Shown here: positions 8,596 to 19,191 of the stretch, in pieces
How the letters are laid out: the number at the start of each line of letters is the position of its first letter
Numbering within the stretch: position 1 is the stretch's first letter
DNA from: Caldilineaceae bacterium
GTDB taxonomy: Bacteria; Chloroflexota; Anaerolineae; Caldilineales; Caldilineaceae
DNA: 64,000 bases
Assembly: GCA_020634755.1 (NCBI GenBank)
Contig: JACKBC010000004.1
Span: 124,001-188,000, forward strand
Reading direction: 5' to 3'
Translations under genes and position numbers: made by a program
Notes under the pieces: generated by a model
The model's database searches: none
The model's input: the letters and a program-made list of their open reading frames with translations, nothing else
Told to the model about the DNA's origin: nothing

Positions 8596-9726
8596 ATGCA
8601 CGAACCAGATCAATCCGCCCTTCTGGCCATTGCCAGGCAGTTTCAGTTCGCGGGAGAGGTGACCGCCGCGGCGCCCCTGGGCGCGGGCAATGTAAACGAC
8701 ACCTATTTGGTACAGACAACTTTGGCGCAAACGGGGGCGGTTGCGCGCAACAAGTTTGTCATGCAGCGCATTAATCAGCAGGTCTTCAAGCGCCCAGAAC
8801 TCATTATGCTCAACCTGCGTACCTTTTCCGAACATGTACAGCAGCGGCTGGATCAGGAACGCGGTGACAGCACGCGCCGCTGGGAAGTGCCGAGCGTTAC
8901 GCCCACCCACGCCGGCGAAGATTTCTTTGTGGATGATGCGGGCGAATTCTGGCGCGTCATCGACTTTGTGGACGCTTCGCATACCTTTGCAGCCATTCAA
9001 AGCCGCGCCCATGCCCGCGAAGCTGGCTACGCATTGGGCCGCTTCCACAGCCTGCTCAGCGATTTGGATCCGGCTCGCCTGCACGACACGCTAGAAGGTT
9101 TTCACATTACGCCCCAATACCTGGCCAATTACGATACAGTGCGGCAAAAGTCCCAAGCGGACGTGGATCACGCCGATGTGGCCCATGGGCTGCGCTTTGT
9201 GGAAGCGCGGCGGGAATGGGCCGCCGTGCTGGAAGAGGCGGTGGCGGCGGACAAGCTCACCCGGCGCGCCATCCACGGTGACCCCAAGGTGGACAACATT
9301 ATGTTGGACAACACCACGAAACAGGCCGTCTCCATTGTGGATCTGGACACGGTGAAACCCGGGCTGGTGCATTATGATATCGGCGACTGCCTGCGTTCTT
9401 GCTGCAACCGGCTGGGCGAAGAGACCCAGCAAATCGACGCGGTGACCTTTGATACGGCGCTGTGCAAAGTCATTTTGGAAGGCTATTTGTCGGAAGCGCG
9501 CCACTTTTTTAGCCCGGCCGATTATGCGTATGTGTATGATTGCGTGCGCCTGATTGCGTTTGAGTTGGGGCTGCGCTTTTTCAGCGATTACCTGGCCGGC
9601 AACGTCTATTTCAAAGTAAAGGATGAGCAGCACAACTTGCGCCGTGCGCTGGTCCAATTTAAACTATGCGAAAGTATTGAGGCGCAGGAAGCTGAAATCC
9701 AATCAATCATTCGCGCCGTATCTTAA
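8596..9726 (+). CDS. Phosphotransferase similar to N-acetylhexosamine 1-kinase
   Basis: 376-residue kinase of the aminoglycoside phosphotransferase (APH) fold. LGAGNVNDTYLV is the nucleotide loop, and FVMQRINQQVFKRPELIM matches the QxxN..F layout of NahK proteins. The catalytic loop is H227-G-D229-P-K231-V-D233-N234, and the metal site is IVDLDTVKPG. NahK phosphorylates GlcNAc/GalNAc at C1 to feed amino-sugar salvage; that substrate is inferred from resemblance only, and another sugar or alcohol is possible. AAAGAGG lies 5 bases before the ATG. It is followed by REP-like palindromes, not by other sugar genes. Confidence 0.72.
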   Translation: MHEPDQSALLAIARQFQFAGEVTAAAPLGAGNVNDTYLVQTTLAQTGAVARNKFVMQRINQQVFKRPELIMLNLRTFSEHVQQRLDQERGDSTRRWEVPSVTPTHAGEDFFVDDAGEFWRVIDFVDASHTFAAIQSRAHAREAGYALGRFHSLLSDLDPARLHDTLEGFHITPQYLANYDTVRQKSQADVDHADVAHGLRFVEARREWAAVLEEAVAADKLTRRAIHGDPKVDNIMLDNTTKQAVSIVDLDTVKPGLVHYDIGDCLRSCCNRLGEETQQIDAVTFDTALCKVILEGYLSEARHFFSPADYAYVYDCVRLIAFELGLRFFSDYLAGNVYFKVKDEQHNLRRALVQFKLCESIEAQEAEIQSIIRAVS

Positions 9727-9730
9727 TGTA

Positions 9731-9784
9731 GGGCAAGGTTCTCAACTTGCCTTTGTAACATACTGGCAAGTTTTCCAACTGGCC
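9731..9784. repeat. Two GGCAAGTT...AACTTGCC REP-like palindromes
   Basis: GGGCAAGGTTCTCAACTTGCC (9731-9751) and a degenerate TGGCAAGTTTTCCAACTGGCC (9764-9784); a weaker third one lies near 9800-9818. They belong to the same family as the palindromes flanking the RAYT pseudogene at 37.9-38.7 kb. Confidence 0.65.
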
Positions 9785-9836
9785 TTGGTAAGCTAGCGGA
9801 CAATGGGGACACTTGCCCTGCACGGAGAGAATCGCT

Positions 9837-11168
9837 ATGAATCGACAGTTCAGCCGCATCTGGATCAGCATCTTGATCGTCGTGTTCCTTTTCGCGGCCC
9901 GCCTTGCTGCGGTCAGCGCCCAGCAGCGTGTCGAGTGTGCAGCCGATGCCACAGTGCAGCCGGGCGACACGCTTTCGCTGCTGGCCGCACGACTGCTGGG
10001 TAGCGCCGCGGCTTATCCGCAAATTGTGGCGGCCACCAATGCCAAAGCCGCTAGCGACAGCAGCTACGCCACCATTGCCAACCCCAGCGTGCTCGGCGTG
10101 GGCTGGAAGCTATGCATTCCCGCGGTGGATGCGCCAGCGCGCACGCCTGCTAACTCTACCTTGCAATCGACCCCTACGGCCAGCGCGCCTTCTGCCGCAT
10201 TACCACCTACCCCAACACCAACACAGACGCTCACCGAAAGCCAAGCAGACCAGCGCCAAGTAGAGCGCCTGCCCGAGCTACGCATTGACGCCATGCGCAA
10301 ACAGCGCTATCCAGGCAGCGATTTGGTTATCGAGCAGACGCTGGCGCCTGGCGCCAACTATAGTCGCGCCATTGTGTCTTATCGCTCGGATGGATTGAAG
10401 ATTTTGGCGCTGCTCACCGTGCCCAATGGTGAGCAGCCGGCCACGGGCTGGCCGGTCATTCTCTTTAACCACGGCTATATTCCGCCCGAAATTTACCGCA
10501 CCACCGAGCGCTACGTGGCCTATGTGGATGGCTTTGCCCGCAATGGTTATATCGTGCTGCGCAGCGATTATCGCGGCCACGGTTTTTCTGAAGGCGAGGC
10601 CGGTAGCGCCTACAGCGCGCCCGACTACACGGTGGATGTGCTCAACGCCGTGGCCGCCGTCAAGCGCTACCCGGATGCCGATCCCAATCGCATTGGCATG
10701 TGGGGCCACTCCATGGGCGGCTCGATTACGCTGCGCACCATGGTGACTACGGGTGACATCAAAGCGGGCGTGATCTGGGCGGGCGTGGTGGCGACATATG
10801 CCGATCTCTTTGCCAATTGGGACAGCCGCGAAGCGCCCTGGCGAGAGCGGGCCCTGCGCTGGCGGCAGCTGGCCTTTGACGCATATGGGACGCCCGCCGA
10901 GAATCCAACCTTTTGGAACGCCATTTCGCCCAACAGCTATCTGGCCGATCTCTCCGGGCCGATCCAACTTCATCACGGCACGCTGGACGCCGACGTACCG
11001 CTTGCCTATTCGCAATCGTTAGCGCAGCAAATCCAGGCCGTCGATGGCCAGGTCGAGCTATACGTATATGAGGGCGATAACCACAATTTATCGGTCAATT
11101 TTGCAACAGCCATGGCGCGCTCGCTGGCCTTTTTTGATACGTATGTCAAAGGCGTCGCTCAAAAATAA
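9837..11168 (+). CDS. Secreted alpha/beta hydrolase (S9-like) with N-terminal LysM
   Basis: 443 residues. A signal peptide (about 1-28, ending near AVSAQ) is followed by a LysM-type region (about 30-90: VQPGDTLSLLAARLLG ... WKLCIPA), a Pro/Thr-rich linker, then an alpha/beta hydrolase of the prolyl-oligopeptidase/acetyl-xylan-esterase type. The triad is Ser292 in GHSMGGS, Asp384 in GTLDADVPL and His416 in GDNHNL. Likely an extracellular or wall-associated peptidase or esterase, held to glycan by LysM; the substrate is unknown. I chose the ATG at 9837 because GGAGAG sits 7 bases upstream; an in-frame TTG at 9813 has no such site. Confidence 0.82.
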   Translation: MNRQFSRIWISILIVVFLFAARLAAVSAQQRVECAADATVQPGDTLSLLAARLLGSAAAYPQIVAATNAKAASDSSYATIANPSVLGVGWKLCIPAVDAPARTPANSTLQSTPTASAPSAALPPTPTPTQTLTESQADQRQVERLPELRIDAMRKQRYPGSDLVIEQTLAPGANYSRAIVSYRSDGLKILALLTVPNGEQPATGWPVILFNHGYIPPEIYRTTERYVAYVDGFARNGYIVLRSDYRGHGFSEGEAGSAYSAPDYTVDVLNAVAAVKRYPDADPNRIGMWGHSMGGSITLRTMVTTGDIKAGVIWAGVVATYADLFANWDSREAPWRERALRWRQLAFDAYGTPAENPTFWNAISPNSYLADLSGPIQLHHGTLDADVPLAYSQSLAQQIQAVDGQVELYVYEGDNHNLSVNFATAMARSLAFFDTYVKGVAQK

Positions 11169-11705
11169 TACCAACGTATTTCTGAACGTTTACTTGCCAT
11201 ACTAAATTACTCCCGACGTCCGCTTACCGCCGAGCGCGATCGGTGCTGCGTGATTTATCCTCACCATTTTCTCCTCTCACTATGGTACTTACCATAACCC
11301 ACATCTTTCTAGCCCCGAGTGAAGGCAAGGTGCGACGCACACGGGTTGACCAGCACAATTCTCGCAGAATGTGTGCGACGCACAGCTCTATTCCACCCAC
11401 CTGTGGGTAAAGCTTAGCACTATGGTAGCAGGGTTACGATTTGGGTAGCCGGTCAACTATATATTCTGCTGGGTTGCTGGTATACTTGTGCATTCATAGC
11501 TCTTTAAAGCCGATTGCATCAAATTTTCAAGGACCGACATTCGTAACCCATGATCACCCGCTGCACCTGGCAAGAATGTTCAGCGGACCGCAACGGCAGG
11601 AGACAGCTTCAGGTTTGGCAAACCAGACTGGAGTCCATATTGCCAAGCTGTTGCGGTCTGCCGGTTGTAACGCCAGGTCAGCATTTCGCACTTCAGCGCG
11701 CCACT
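11169..11705. other. Gene-free stretch before fni
   Basis: 537 bases between the hydrolase and fni. Its centre is a MITE-like element (11288-11417). The rest shows no coding sequence I believe; the frame upstream of fni is open back to 11550, but the peptide there is not family-like. I could not place a promoter. Confidence 0.5.
11288..11417. mobile_element. MITE-like element, CTTACCATAACCC family, short copy
   Basis: 130 bp. Imperfect 13-bp terminal inverted repeats CTTACCATAACCC / GGGTAAAGCTTAG. Internal palindromes GTGCGACGCAC occur at 11330-11340 and 11373-11383. The element is flanked on both sides by the identical 10-mer CACTATGGTA (11278-11287 and 11418-11427), as expected of a target duplication. 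Its ends match the inverted element at 25058-25290. No ORF. Confidence 0.72.
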
Positions 11706-12749
11706 ATGACCATTCATCAGCGAAAAGACGACCACATTCGCATTAACCTAGAAGAAGATGTGGGGTTTCTCCGGTTAACGACCGGCTTGGAGCAATTTCA
11801 TTTTGTGCATCAGGCGCTGCCGGAGGTCAACCTGCACGCGATTGATAGCTCGGTTACCCTTTTTGGCAAGCGTTTGCGCGCCCCCATTCTGGTCAGCTCC
11901 ATGACCGGCGGCGCCGAACGCGCTGAGCAGATCAACCGCAACTTGGCGGAAGCCGCACAGGCGTGGGGATTGGCCATGGGCGTGGGCAGTCAGCGCGCCG
12001 CCATTGCCAATTTTGAAACGGCCAAAACCTTCTGCGTGCGCAGCGTGGCGCCCGATCTTTTGCTCTTTGCCAATCTGGGTGCGATTCAACTCAACTATGG
12101 CTTTGGCGTGGATGAATGTCGGCGCGCCGTCGAGATGATCGAAGCCGATGCGCTGATTCTGCACCTGAACCCGCTGCAAGAGGTCTTCCAAGTGGGCGGC
12201 GATACCCAGTGGCGCGGCTTGCTGGCTAAAATTGCGCTGGTCTGCGCCAAGCTTGGCGTGCCGGTCATTGCCAAAGAGGTGGGCTGGGGCATCAGTCGCC
12301 AAGCGGCCCGCTGGCTCATGGAAGCGGGCGTCAGCGCCATTGATGTGGCGGGCGCAGGCGGCACATCGTGGAGCCAAGTGGAGATGCACCGCAACCCCAC
12401 CGAGCGGTTGCAGCGGCTGGGTCAGGTCTTCCGCGATTGGGGCATTCCCACGGCGCAGAGCATACAAGCGGTGAACGATGTACGCCGTGAAATGGCGCGC
12501 GCGGATCTGCCCATCTTTGCCAGCGGCGGTATTCGCAACGGGCTGGAAATTGCCAAATGCGCGGCGTTGGGCGCCGATCTAGTCGGGCTAGCCGGCCCAT
12601 TTTTAAAGCGCGCGGTCGAATCGGCCGAATCGGTGATCGAAGAGATGAAGCTGCTGACCGATGAGCTACACATTGCCATGTTTTGCAGCGGTGCGCAGAC
12701 GATTGAAGATTTGCGCCAGCCAGGGGTGCTGGTAGAGCAAAAGAGATAG
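11706..12749 (+). CDS. fni: Isopentenyl-diphosphate delta-isomerase, type 2
   Basis: 347-residue FMN- and NAD(P)H-dependent enzyme interconverting IPP and DMAPP. Family marks: RKDDHIRINLEEDV at the N-terminus, SSMTGGA, GVGSQRAA, LHLNPLQE with the conserved Asn/Gln, AKEVGWGIS, VAGAGGTSW, SGGIRNG and the C-terminal FMN-phosphate region LAGPFLK. The ATG at 11706 fits the usual family length and start; upstream in-frame codons are not conserved-looking. No strong ribosome site is visible. The next gene is a polyprenyl diphosphate synthase 144 bp downstream, so the two make and then extend C5 units. Confidence 0.93.
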   Translation: MTIHQRKDDHIRINLEEDVGFLRLTTGLEQFHFVHQALPEVNLHAIDSSVTLFGKRLRAPILVSSMTGGAERAEQINRNLAEAAQAWGLAMGVGSQRAAIANFETAKTFCVRSVAPDLLLFANLGAIQLNYGFGVDECRRAVEMIEADALILHLNPLQEVFQVGGDTQWRGLLAKIALVCAKLGVPVIAKEVGWGISRQAARWLMEAGVSAIDVAGAGGTSWSQVEMHRNPTERLQRLGQVFRDWGIPTAQSIQAVNDVRREMARADLPIFASGGIRNGLEIAKCAALGADLVGLAGPFLKRAVESAESVIEEMKLLTDELHIAMFCSGAQTIEDLRQPGVLVEQKR

Positions 12750-12893
12750 ACTACACAACTTATATTCAGTTTTATATCAGTACACCACAATGGTGTTGGC
12801 GATAGAGGCATCGACCTTGATTGGTGAATCCAGCGCCATCGTTTGCCATTGTGATCTGCTGAGTTTCGATTGAACAAACCAGAAAGAAACCCA

Positions 12894-13943
12894 ATGTCTA
12901 AGGACCAATTAGCCGGCTTTATCGGCCACTGGCTGCCCAAACTGGAAGACGAAATGCGCGCGGTGCTGCGCTACCCGGCTCACAGTTATGACGAGCAAGC
13001 TGTAGCTGTTCACTATGGCATGATGCAATATCACATGGGCTGGCTGGACGCGCATTTGCAGCCGGATAAGCTGCCCACGGGCAAGCGGCTGCGCCCCATC
13101 TTGTGCCTGCTAGCCTGCATGGAAGTGGGTGGCGAACCGGCCAATGCGCTGCCGGCGGCAGCGGCTATTGAACTGCTGCACAACTTTTCGCTGATCCATG
13201 ACGACGTGGAGGATGGCGATGAGGTACGCCGTCATCGCCCCACGGTGTGGAAGCTCTGGGGCGTACCGCAGGCCATTAACGCCGGCGACGGTCTGTTTAC
13301 GCTGGCCTTCGCCGCCATGCAGCGGTTGCAGCGGCGCGGCGTTTCCGCCCAAACCACGTTGGCTGCCCTGGAACTCTTTACGCATACCTGTGTGGAGCTC
13401 ACCGAAGGACAACATTTGGATATGCGCTTTGAGCAGCGCGTCACCGTGCAAACGCCCGAATATATGCGCATGATCGAAGGCAAAACCGCGGCGCTCATTG
13501 GCGCTTCTGTGGCCATTGGCGCCCTGATCGGCGGCGCCACAGATGCCCAGGATCAGGCGTTGCAGCGCTTTGGCCAGGCCATGGGACTGGCCTTTCAAAT
13601 TCAGGACGACATTTTAGGCATTTGGGGCGACCCGGCGGTGACGGGCAAGGCCGCCGGCAACGATATTCTGCGCCGTAAGAAGAGCCTACCCCTGCTCTAT
13701 GCGCTCAACCATGAGACGGTGGGGGCGCAAATGCAGGCGTTGTGGCAGACAGATCTGGGATCGGAACAACTGCCGACAGTGCTGCAACTGCTGGCGGACG
13801 CCAACGCTCGCTCATACACCCAAGAACAGTTTGACCATCACCACCAAGTGGGCATTGCCGCCCTGCACGACGCGCTAGGAGCGCGCGCAGAAAGTTCGGC
13901 GTTATTGGCGTTGGCTAATAGCCTGTTGCATCGGGAGTCGTGA
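12894..13943 (+). CDS. Polyprenyl (geranylgeranyl/farnesyl) diphosphate synthase
   Basis: 349-residue trans-prenyltransferase that condenses IPP onto allylic diphosphates. The first aspartate-rich motif is LIHDDVEDGD (Asp103-Asp104, Asp107), the second QIQDDILGIWGD. GKRLRPILC binds IPP and GKAAGNDILRRKKSLP is the usual downstream lysine loop. Bulky or small residues before the first motif set chain length; HNFSLIHDD alone does not let me fix C15, C20 or longer. Start at ATG 12894 with AGAAAG upstream rather than the TTG at 12870. It probably supplies lipid or quinone side chains and shares isoprenoid context with fni. Confidence 0.92.
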   Translation: MSKDQLAGFIGHWLPKLEDEMRAVLRYPAHSYDEQAVAVHYGMMQYHMGWLDAHLQPDKLPTGKRLRPILCLLACMEVGGEPANALPAAAAIELLHNFSLIHDDVEDGDEVRRHRPTVWKLWGVPQAINAGDGLFTLAFAAMQRLQRRGVSAQTTLAALELFTHTCVELTEGQHLDMRFEQRVTVQTPEYMRMIEGKTAALIGASVAIGALIGGATDAQDQALQRFGQAMGLAFQIQDDILGIWGDPAVTGKAAGNDILRRKKSLPLLYALNHETVGAQMQALWQTDLGSEQLPTVLQLLADANARSYTQEQFDHHHQVGIAALHDALGARAESSALLALANSLLHRES

Positions 13944-14039
13944 GCAACGCCCCGTCCGCTGCTCGCCAAAGTAAGATCATCTGCCACTGCCCTGGCCCCC
14001 TGTCTAATTCCTCTATTTTGTTAATTAAAACATATAAAT

Positions 14040-14068
14040 TTGACAATATTCGCCGCGCCTTATATACT
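14040..14068 (+). promoter_or_regulatory. Sigma70-type promoter for the suf operon
   Basis: TTGACA (14040-14045), 17-base spacer, TATACT (14063-14068). This is the best consensus promoter in the window and lies about 115 bases before the sufR ATG, leaving a long untranslated leader. I did not find a CAAC-N6-GTTG-type SufR site in it. Confidence 0.75.
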
Positions 14069-14184
14069 GTTACGTGTTAAACGGTTTTATGCGGGCTAGG
14101 CAATTTGTCATTTTCTCTAGTCGGATATCCCTCGTTTATCTAGGTAAATGTCAACACGGCTTAGTGTACACAAGAGGCAATGTT

Positions 14185-14847
14185 ATGGCTTTGGGTATTT
14201 ATCCCGACAAAGAATCTCCCACATCGCAGATTCTAGAACATCTGCAACGAAAAGGCTCGGCAACGATCAAGGATTTTGAACAGTTGTTGGGTGTCACCAC
14301 CACGGCGGTGCGGCAGCATCTCAACACGCTACAGGCGGAAGGTTATATTGAGCGCCGCCGCGTCAGCGTGGGGGTGGGCCGACCCCATCACGCCTATTTT
14401 GTGACGGATAAGGTGCGCGAGCTGCTGGCCTGTCATTGCGATGATCTGGCGCTGACGCTCCTGGAGGAAGTTTTTGCGCTGGAGGGCGTTGAGAAAGTCA
14501 ACTTTCTACTCGAGCGGGTGGGCAAACGACTGGCGGACCGTTACCAACAATCGGTGCAGTCAGTAGTGCTGCAAGAACGCGTCAACGAGCTAGCCGGCGC
14601 GCTCAGTCGGCACGGCGTGCTGACCGACGTGGTGGCGCAAGAAGACGACATGATTATGCTCAAGACCTACAATTGTCCCTATCACGACTTGGCGTACGAG
14701 CACCAAGAGATATGCAACATGGATCAGAACATGATCCGCCAGGTGTTGGGGTCGGATGTGAGCTTGAGCAGCCGCATTATGGATGGCGATGGCTGCTGTG
14801 CTTTTGTTGTGCGTCAGGCGTCACGGGCGTCCCAAGAAAAAAGTTAG
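14185..14847 (+). CDS. sufR: SufR-like Fe-S-responsive repressor
   Basis: 220-residue DNA-binding regulator heading the suf operon. The N-terminal winged helix (about 15-75) has TAVRQHLNTLQAEGYIERRR as recognition helix and start of wing. The C-terminal part carries CPYHDLAYEHQEIC then DGDGCC, the cysteine pattern of SufR-type regulators that bind a [4Fe-4S] cluster and repress suf genes when clusters are plentiful. ATG 14185 is chosen because AGAGG lies 7 bases upstream; an in-frame GTG at 14074 would sit inside the promoter's transcribed start. sufC follows after 131 bp. Autorepression is likely by analogy with cyanobacteria. Confidence 0.88.
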   Translation: MALGIYPDKESPTSQILEHLQRKGSATIKDFEQLLGVTTTAVRQHLNTLQAEGYIERRRVSVGVGRPHHAYFVTDKVRELLACHCDDLALTLLEEVFALEGVEKVNFLLERVGKRLADRYQQSVQSVVLQERVNELAGALSRHGVLTDVVAQEDDMIMLKTYNCPYHDLAYEHQEICNMDQNMIRQVLGSDVSLSSRIMDGDGCCAFVVRQASRASQEKS

Positions 14848-14849
14848 TT

Positions 14850-14938
14850 TATAAGCTAGTCAGCCGTCAGCCAGTCAGCTAAGTTGCTGAATTGCTGACT
14901 AGCTGAAATGCTGATAGCTGACTAGCTGAAATGCCATA
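14850..14938. repeat. CAGTCAGCT / GCTGAAATGCTGA simple repeats
   Basis: The spacer between sufR and sufC is made of short units (AGTCAGC, GCTGAAATGCTGA) shared with the tandem array at 30574-30765. It can fold extensively and may affect sufC translation or mRNA stability. Confidence 0.6.
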
Positions 14939-14978
14939 AAAATTTATTGATGAAAAATCCCGAGGAGTTAAATTCGAA

Positions 14979-15788
14979 ATGAGCACATTAGAAATCCGCA
15001 ATCTCCATGCTTCTGTTGAGGATACCGAGATTCTAAAAGGCGTCAACCTGACGCTGCATAGCGGCGAAATCCACGCGCTAATGGGGCCAAATGGCTCTGG
15101 CAAATCGACACTGGCCTATGTAATTGCCGGCCATCCCCACTATGAGATTACCGAAGGCGACATTTTGGTCGATGGTGAAAGCATTTTGGAGATGGAAGCC
15201 GATGAACGCACCAAGGCAGGCATTTTCCTGGCCTTCCAATATCCGGTGGCGGTACCGGGCGTCAGCGTGGCCAACTTCCTGCGCACGGCGGTCTCCAACG
15301 TACGCGGCTATACCGAACAGGCCGACAGCAACCGCGGCGGCGTCATTGGCAGCAACCTAATGCCCATGCGCGACTTCCGCCGCGAGCTTACGGCCAAAAT
15401 GAAAGAATACAATGTCGATTCCAGCTTTGCCCGCCGCTATCTGAACGATGGCTTTTCCGGCGGTGAAAAGAAGCGCACCGAAGTGCTGCAAATGGCTATG
15501 CTGGAACCCAAATTTGCCATCTTGGATGAGTCCGACTCCGGCTTGGATATTGATGCGCTGCGCGTGGTGGCCGACGGCATTAACAAGCTGGCCACGCCGG
15601 ACCGCGGCTTCTTGATGATTACGCACTATCAGCGTTTGCTAAACTATGTCAAACCCAACTTTGTCAGCATTTTTTACGGTGGCCGCATTGTAAAAACGGG
15701 TGGCCCCGAAGTGGCCGAGATGTTGGAAGAGCGCGGCTATGGCTGGGTGGAACAGGAGTTTGGCACAGGGGAGTTGGTGGCTGCTTAG
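14979..15788 (+). CDS. sufC: Fe-S cluster assembly ATPase SufC
   Basis: 269-residue ABC-type ATPase that binds SufB and SufD and drives cluster assembly in the cytosol. Walker A GPNGSGKST (about 35-43), Q-loop AFQYPVAVPG, signature FSGGEKKR, Walker B FAILDESDSGLD, H-loop TH. ESDSGLD in place of EPTSGLD is typical of SufC. CGAGGAG precedes the ATG. First structural gene of the suf operon. Confidence 0.96.
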   Translation: MSTLEIRNLHASVEDTEILKGVNLTLHSGEIHALMGPNGSGKSTLAYVIAGHPHYEITEGDILVDGESILEMEADERTKAGIFLAFQYPVAVPGVSVANFLRTAVSNVRGYTEQADSNRGGVIGSNLMPMRDFRRELTAKMKEYNVDSSFARRYLNDGFSGGEKKRTEVLQMAMLEPKFAILDESDSGLDIDALRVVADGINKLATPDRGFLMITHYQRLLNYVKPNFVSIFYGGRIVKTGGPEVAEMLEERGYGWVEQEFGTGELVAA

Positions 15789-15822
15789 AGATTTACGATT
15801 TGGGATTGACGATTTACGAGGG
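15789..15822. repeat. TTTACGATT repeat, copy 2
   Basis: Two direct copies of TTTACGATT / ATTTACGAGG between sufC and sufB, from the TACGATTTACGAG family. Confidence 0.55.
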
Positions 15823-15908
15823 TTTAGAGGCTAGCTGGCGAGGCGAGTGGCTAAACGTTGGGGGTAAATCGATTTGTTCTTGATAAAGCCGAAAGGGAGT
15901 GTTTAACA

Positions 15909-17324
15909 ATGGCGCACGAAGAAGATCTAAAACAACTTGATGGTGTAAAAGACGAATATCAATACGGCTTTCATGATGACATTGAAGCCGTTTTTAAGGC
16001 CGAGAAGGGGCTGAACCACGCCGTGATCGATCAGATTTCCGATCACAAAAATGAGCCGGACTGGATGCGCGAGTTCCGTCACCAGGCGCTGGATATTTTT
16101 CTATCCAAGCCGGATGTGACTTGGGGCGCCGACCTGAGCGGCATTGATTATGACGACATTTATTACTATTTGAAGCCATCTGCGGGCGCCGAACGCTCGT
16201 GGGAGGACGTGCCGGAAGGCATTAAAAACACCTTTGACCGGCTGGGCATTCCCGAGGCCGAACGCAAGTTCTTGGCCGGCGTGGGCGCCCAATATGACTC
16301 GGAAGTGGTCTATCACAGTCTGCGCGAAGAGTGGGAAAAGATCGGTGTGGTCTTCCTGGATATGGACAGCGGGCTGCGCGAGCACGAAGACATTGTGCGC
16401 GAATATTTTGCCACCATTATTCCGGCGGCGGACAATAAGTTCGCGGCGCTCAACAGCGCAGTCTGGAGCGGCGGCAGCTTTGTCTATGTGCCCAAAGGCG
16501 TCCATGTGGATATTCCGCTACAGGCCTATTTCCGCATTAACCAGGAGAATATGGGCCAGTTTGAACGCACGCTGATTATCGTCGAAGAAGGCGCCAGCGT
16601 TCACTACGTAGAAGGCTGCACGGCGCCGGTCTATTCGAGCAACAGCCTGCACAGCGCCGTGGTGGAAATCATCATCAAGAAGGGGGCCCGCTGCCGCTAC
16701 ACCACCATTCAGAACTGGAGCACCGATGTGTACAACCTGGTGACCAAGCGCGCCGTGGCCTATGAAGGCGCCACCATGGAGTGGGTGGACGGCAATCTGG
16801 GCTCTAAGGTCACCATGAAATATCCGGCCGTCTACATGATGGGGCCCAAGGCGCATGGCGAAATTCTCTCCATTGCCTTTGCTGGTCATGGTCAGCACCA
16901 GGATGCGGGCGGCAAAGTAGTGCATGGCGCCCCCAATACCAGCTCGAAAATTATCTCCAAGTCTATCAGCAAAGATGGCGGCCGCGCCAGCTATCGCGGT
17001 CTGCTTAAGGTGGCCAAGGGTGCATACAACAGCCGCAGCAACGTAGTATGCGATGCTCTGCTGCTGGATGAAGCCAGCCGCTCCGACACCTATCCCTACA
17101 TTGAGATTGAAGAGGATAATGTAAGCATTGGTCACGAAGCGTCTGTGAGCAAGATTGGCGAAGAGCAGCTTTTCTATCTCATGAGCCGCGGCATTAGCGA
17201 AGATGAAGCGTCGGCCATGATTGTGGGCGGCTTTATTGAGCCGCTGGTCAAAGAGCTGCCCATGGAATATGCCGTGGAAATGAATCGGCTGATCCAGCTG
17301 CAGATGGAAGGAAGCATTGGCTAA
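15909..17324 (+). CDS. sufB: Fe-S cluster scaffold SufB
   Basis: 471 residues, the usual SufB length. With SufC and SufD it forms the SufBC2D scaffold. Recognisable: LSKPDVTWGADLSGIDYDDIYYY; the beta-helix core with YVEGCTAPVYSSNSLHSAVV; TYPYIEIEEDN and the C-terminal GHEASVSKIGEEQLFYLMSRG, including conserved Glu and His residues of the family. ATG 15909 follows AAGGGAG; an in-frame TTG at 15858 is ignored. A 120-base spacer to sufC holds repeat DNA. Confidence 0.97.
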   Translation: MAHEEDLKQLDGVKDEYQYGFHDDIEAVFKAEKGLNHAVIDQISDHKNEPDWMREFRHQALDIFLSKPDVTWGADLSGIDYDDIYYYLKPSAGAERSWEDVPEGIKNTFDRLGIPEAERKFLAGVGAQYDSEVVYHSLREEWEKIGVVFLDMDSGLREHEDIVREYFATIIPAADNKFAALNSAVWSGGSFVYVPKGVHVDIPLQAYFRINQENMGQFERTLIIVEEGASVHYVEGCTAPVYSSNSLHSAVVEIIIKKGARCRYTTIQNWSTDVYNLVTKRAVAYEGATMEWVDGNLGSKVTMKYPAVYMMGPKAHGEILSIAFAGHGQHQDAGGKVVHGAPNTSSKIISKSISKDGGRASYRGLLKVAKGAYNSRSNVVCDALLLDEASRSDTYPYIEIEEDNVSIGHEASVSKIGEEQLFYLMSRGISEDEASAMIVGGFIEPLVKELPMEYAVEMNRLIQLQMEGSIG

Positions 17325-17344
17325 AAAAATTACGATTTTGGATT

Positions 17345-17471
17345 TACGATTTACGAGGTTTCTCTATCGTGACAATCTGTCCGTTTTGGCCAACTGGTCG
17401 TTTTGCCGTTTGTTCAACGACGCCAGAGCGTTTTAAGCAGTCAGTTACAAGCGAGAGACTCGTAAATCGTA
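17345..17471. repeat. TACGATTTACGAG inverted repeat, copy 3
   Basis: TACGATTTACGAG (17345-17357) and CTCGTAAATCGTA (17459-17471), arms 100 bases apart, in the sufB-sufD spacer. Same 13-mer as at 8461. Confidence 0.7.
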
Positions 17472-17505
17472 CATCGTAAGTCTGAGATCCGAAATGGAGA
17501 TATAA

Positions 17506-18840
<1,335 letters not shown>

Positions 18841-18880
18841 AGAGCCCTAAGCCATCGTTCAAAAATAGCTTGTAGATTTA

Positions 18881-18911
18881 AACCTGTCAGGTCTGCGAGA
18901 CCTGACAGGTT
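18881..18911. repeat. AACCTGTCAGGTCT palindrome, copy 1
   Basis: Perfect 14-base arms around GCG. The same palindrome recurs at 22920-22952. It could act as a factor-independent pause or terminator but has no T-run. Confidence 0.8.
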
Positions 18912-19067
18912 TGGTAGCCAACTTATTTCTGATCGTCTACTAAATACCACAGATTATCCAGAATTGGAGAGTATGGTGAATCCCAAGCCCCAACTGCTCC
19001 TCTGTCTGAATATACGTGAAGTACAGAAGTTCTTTGGCCAATATTATACGGGTTGCATCTGTATAAC

Positions 19068-19096
19068 GCCCTAAGGATCTTGCGAATCCTTAGGGC
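19068..19096. repeat. GCCCTAAGGAT palindrome
   Basis: GCCCTAAGGATCTTGCGAAT followed by CCTTAGGGC: arms of about 11-12 bases. A dispersed-repeat-like hairpin. Confidence 0.7.
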
Positions 19097-19137
19097 ATTT
19101 CAGTGCAATGGCCATAAAACAATTTCAGACAAAACAA

Positions 19138-19191
19138 CTTACGCAGCGCCAGTGGTTCGCAGAGGCAATGCCTGCTCAAGGCTTGCGTAAG
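19138..19191. repeat. TTACGCA...TGCGTAA element, short copy
   Basis: 54 bp: CTTACGCAGCGCCAGTGGTTCG at the left, CTCAAGGCTTGCGTAAG at the right, termini inverted. Same ends as 7208-7367. It sits 24 bases before the rhodanese start, so it forms much of that gene's leader. Confidence 0.6.
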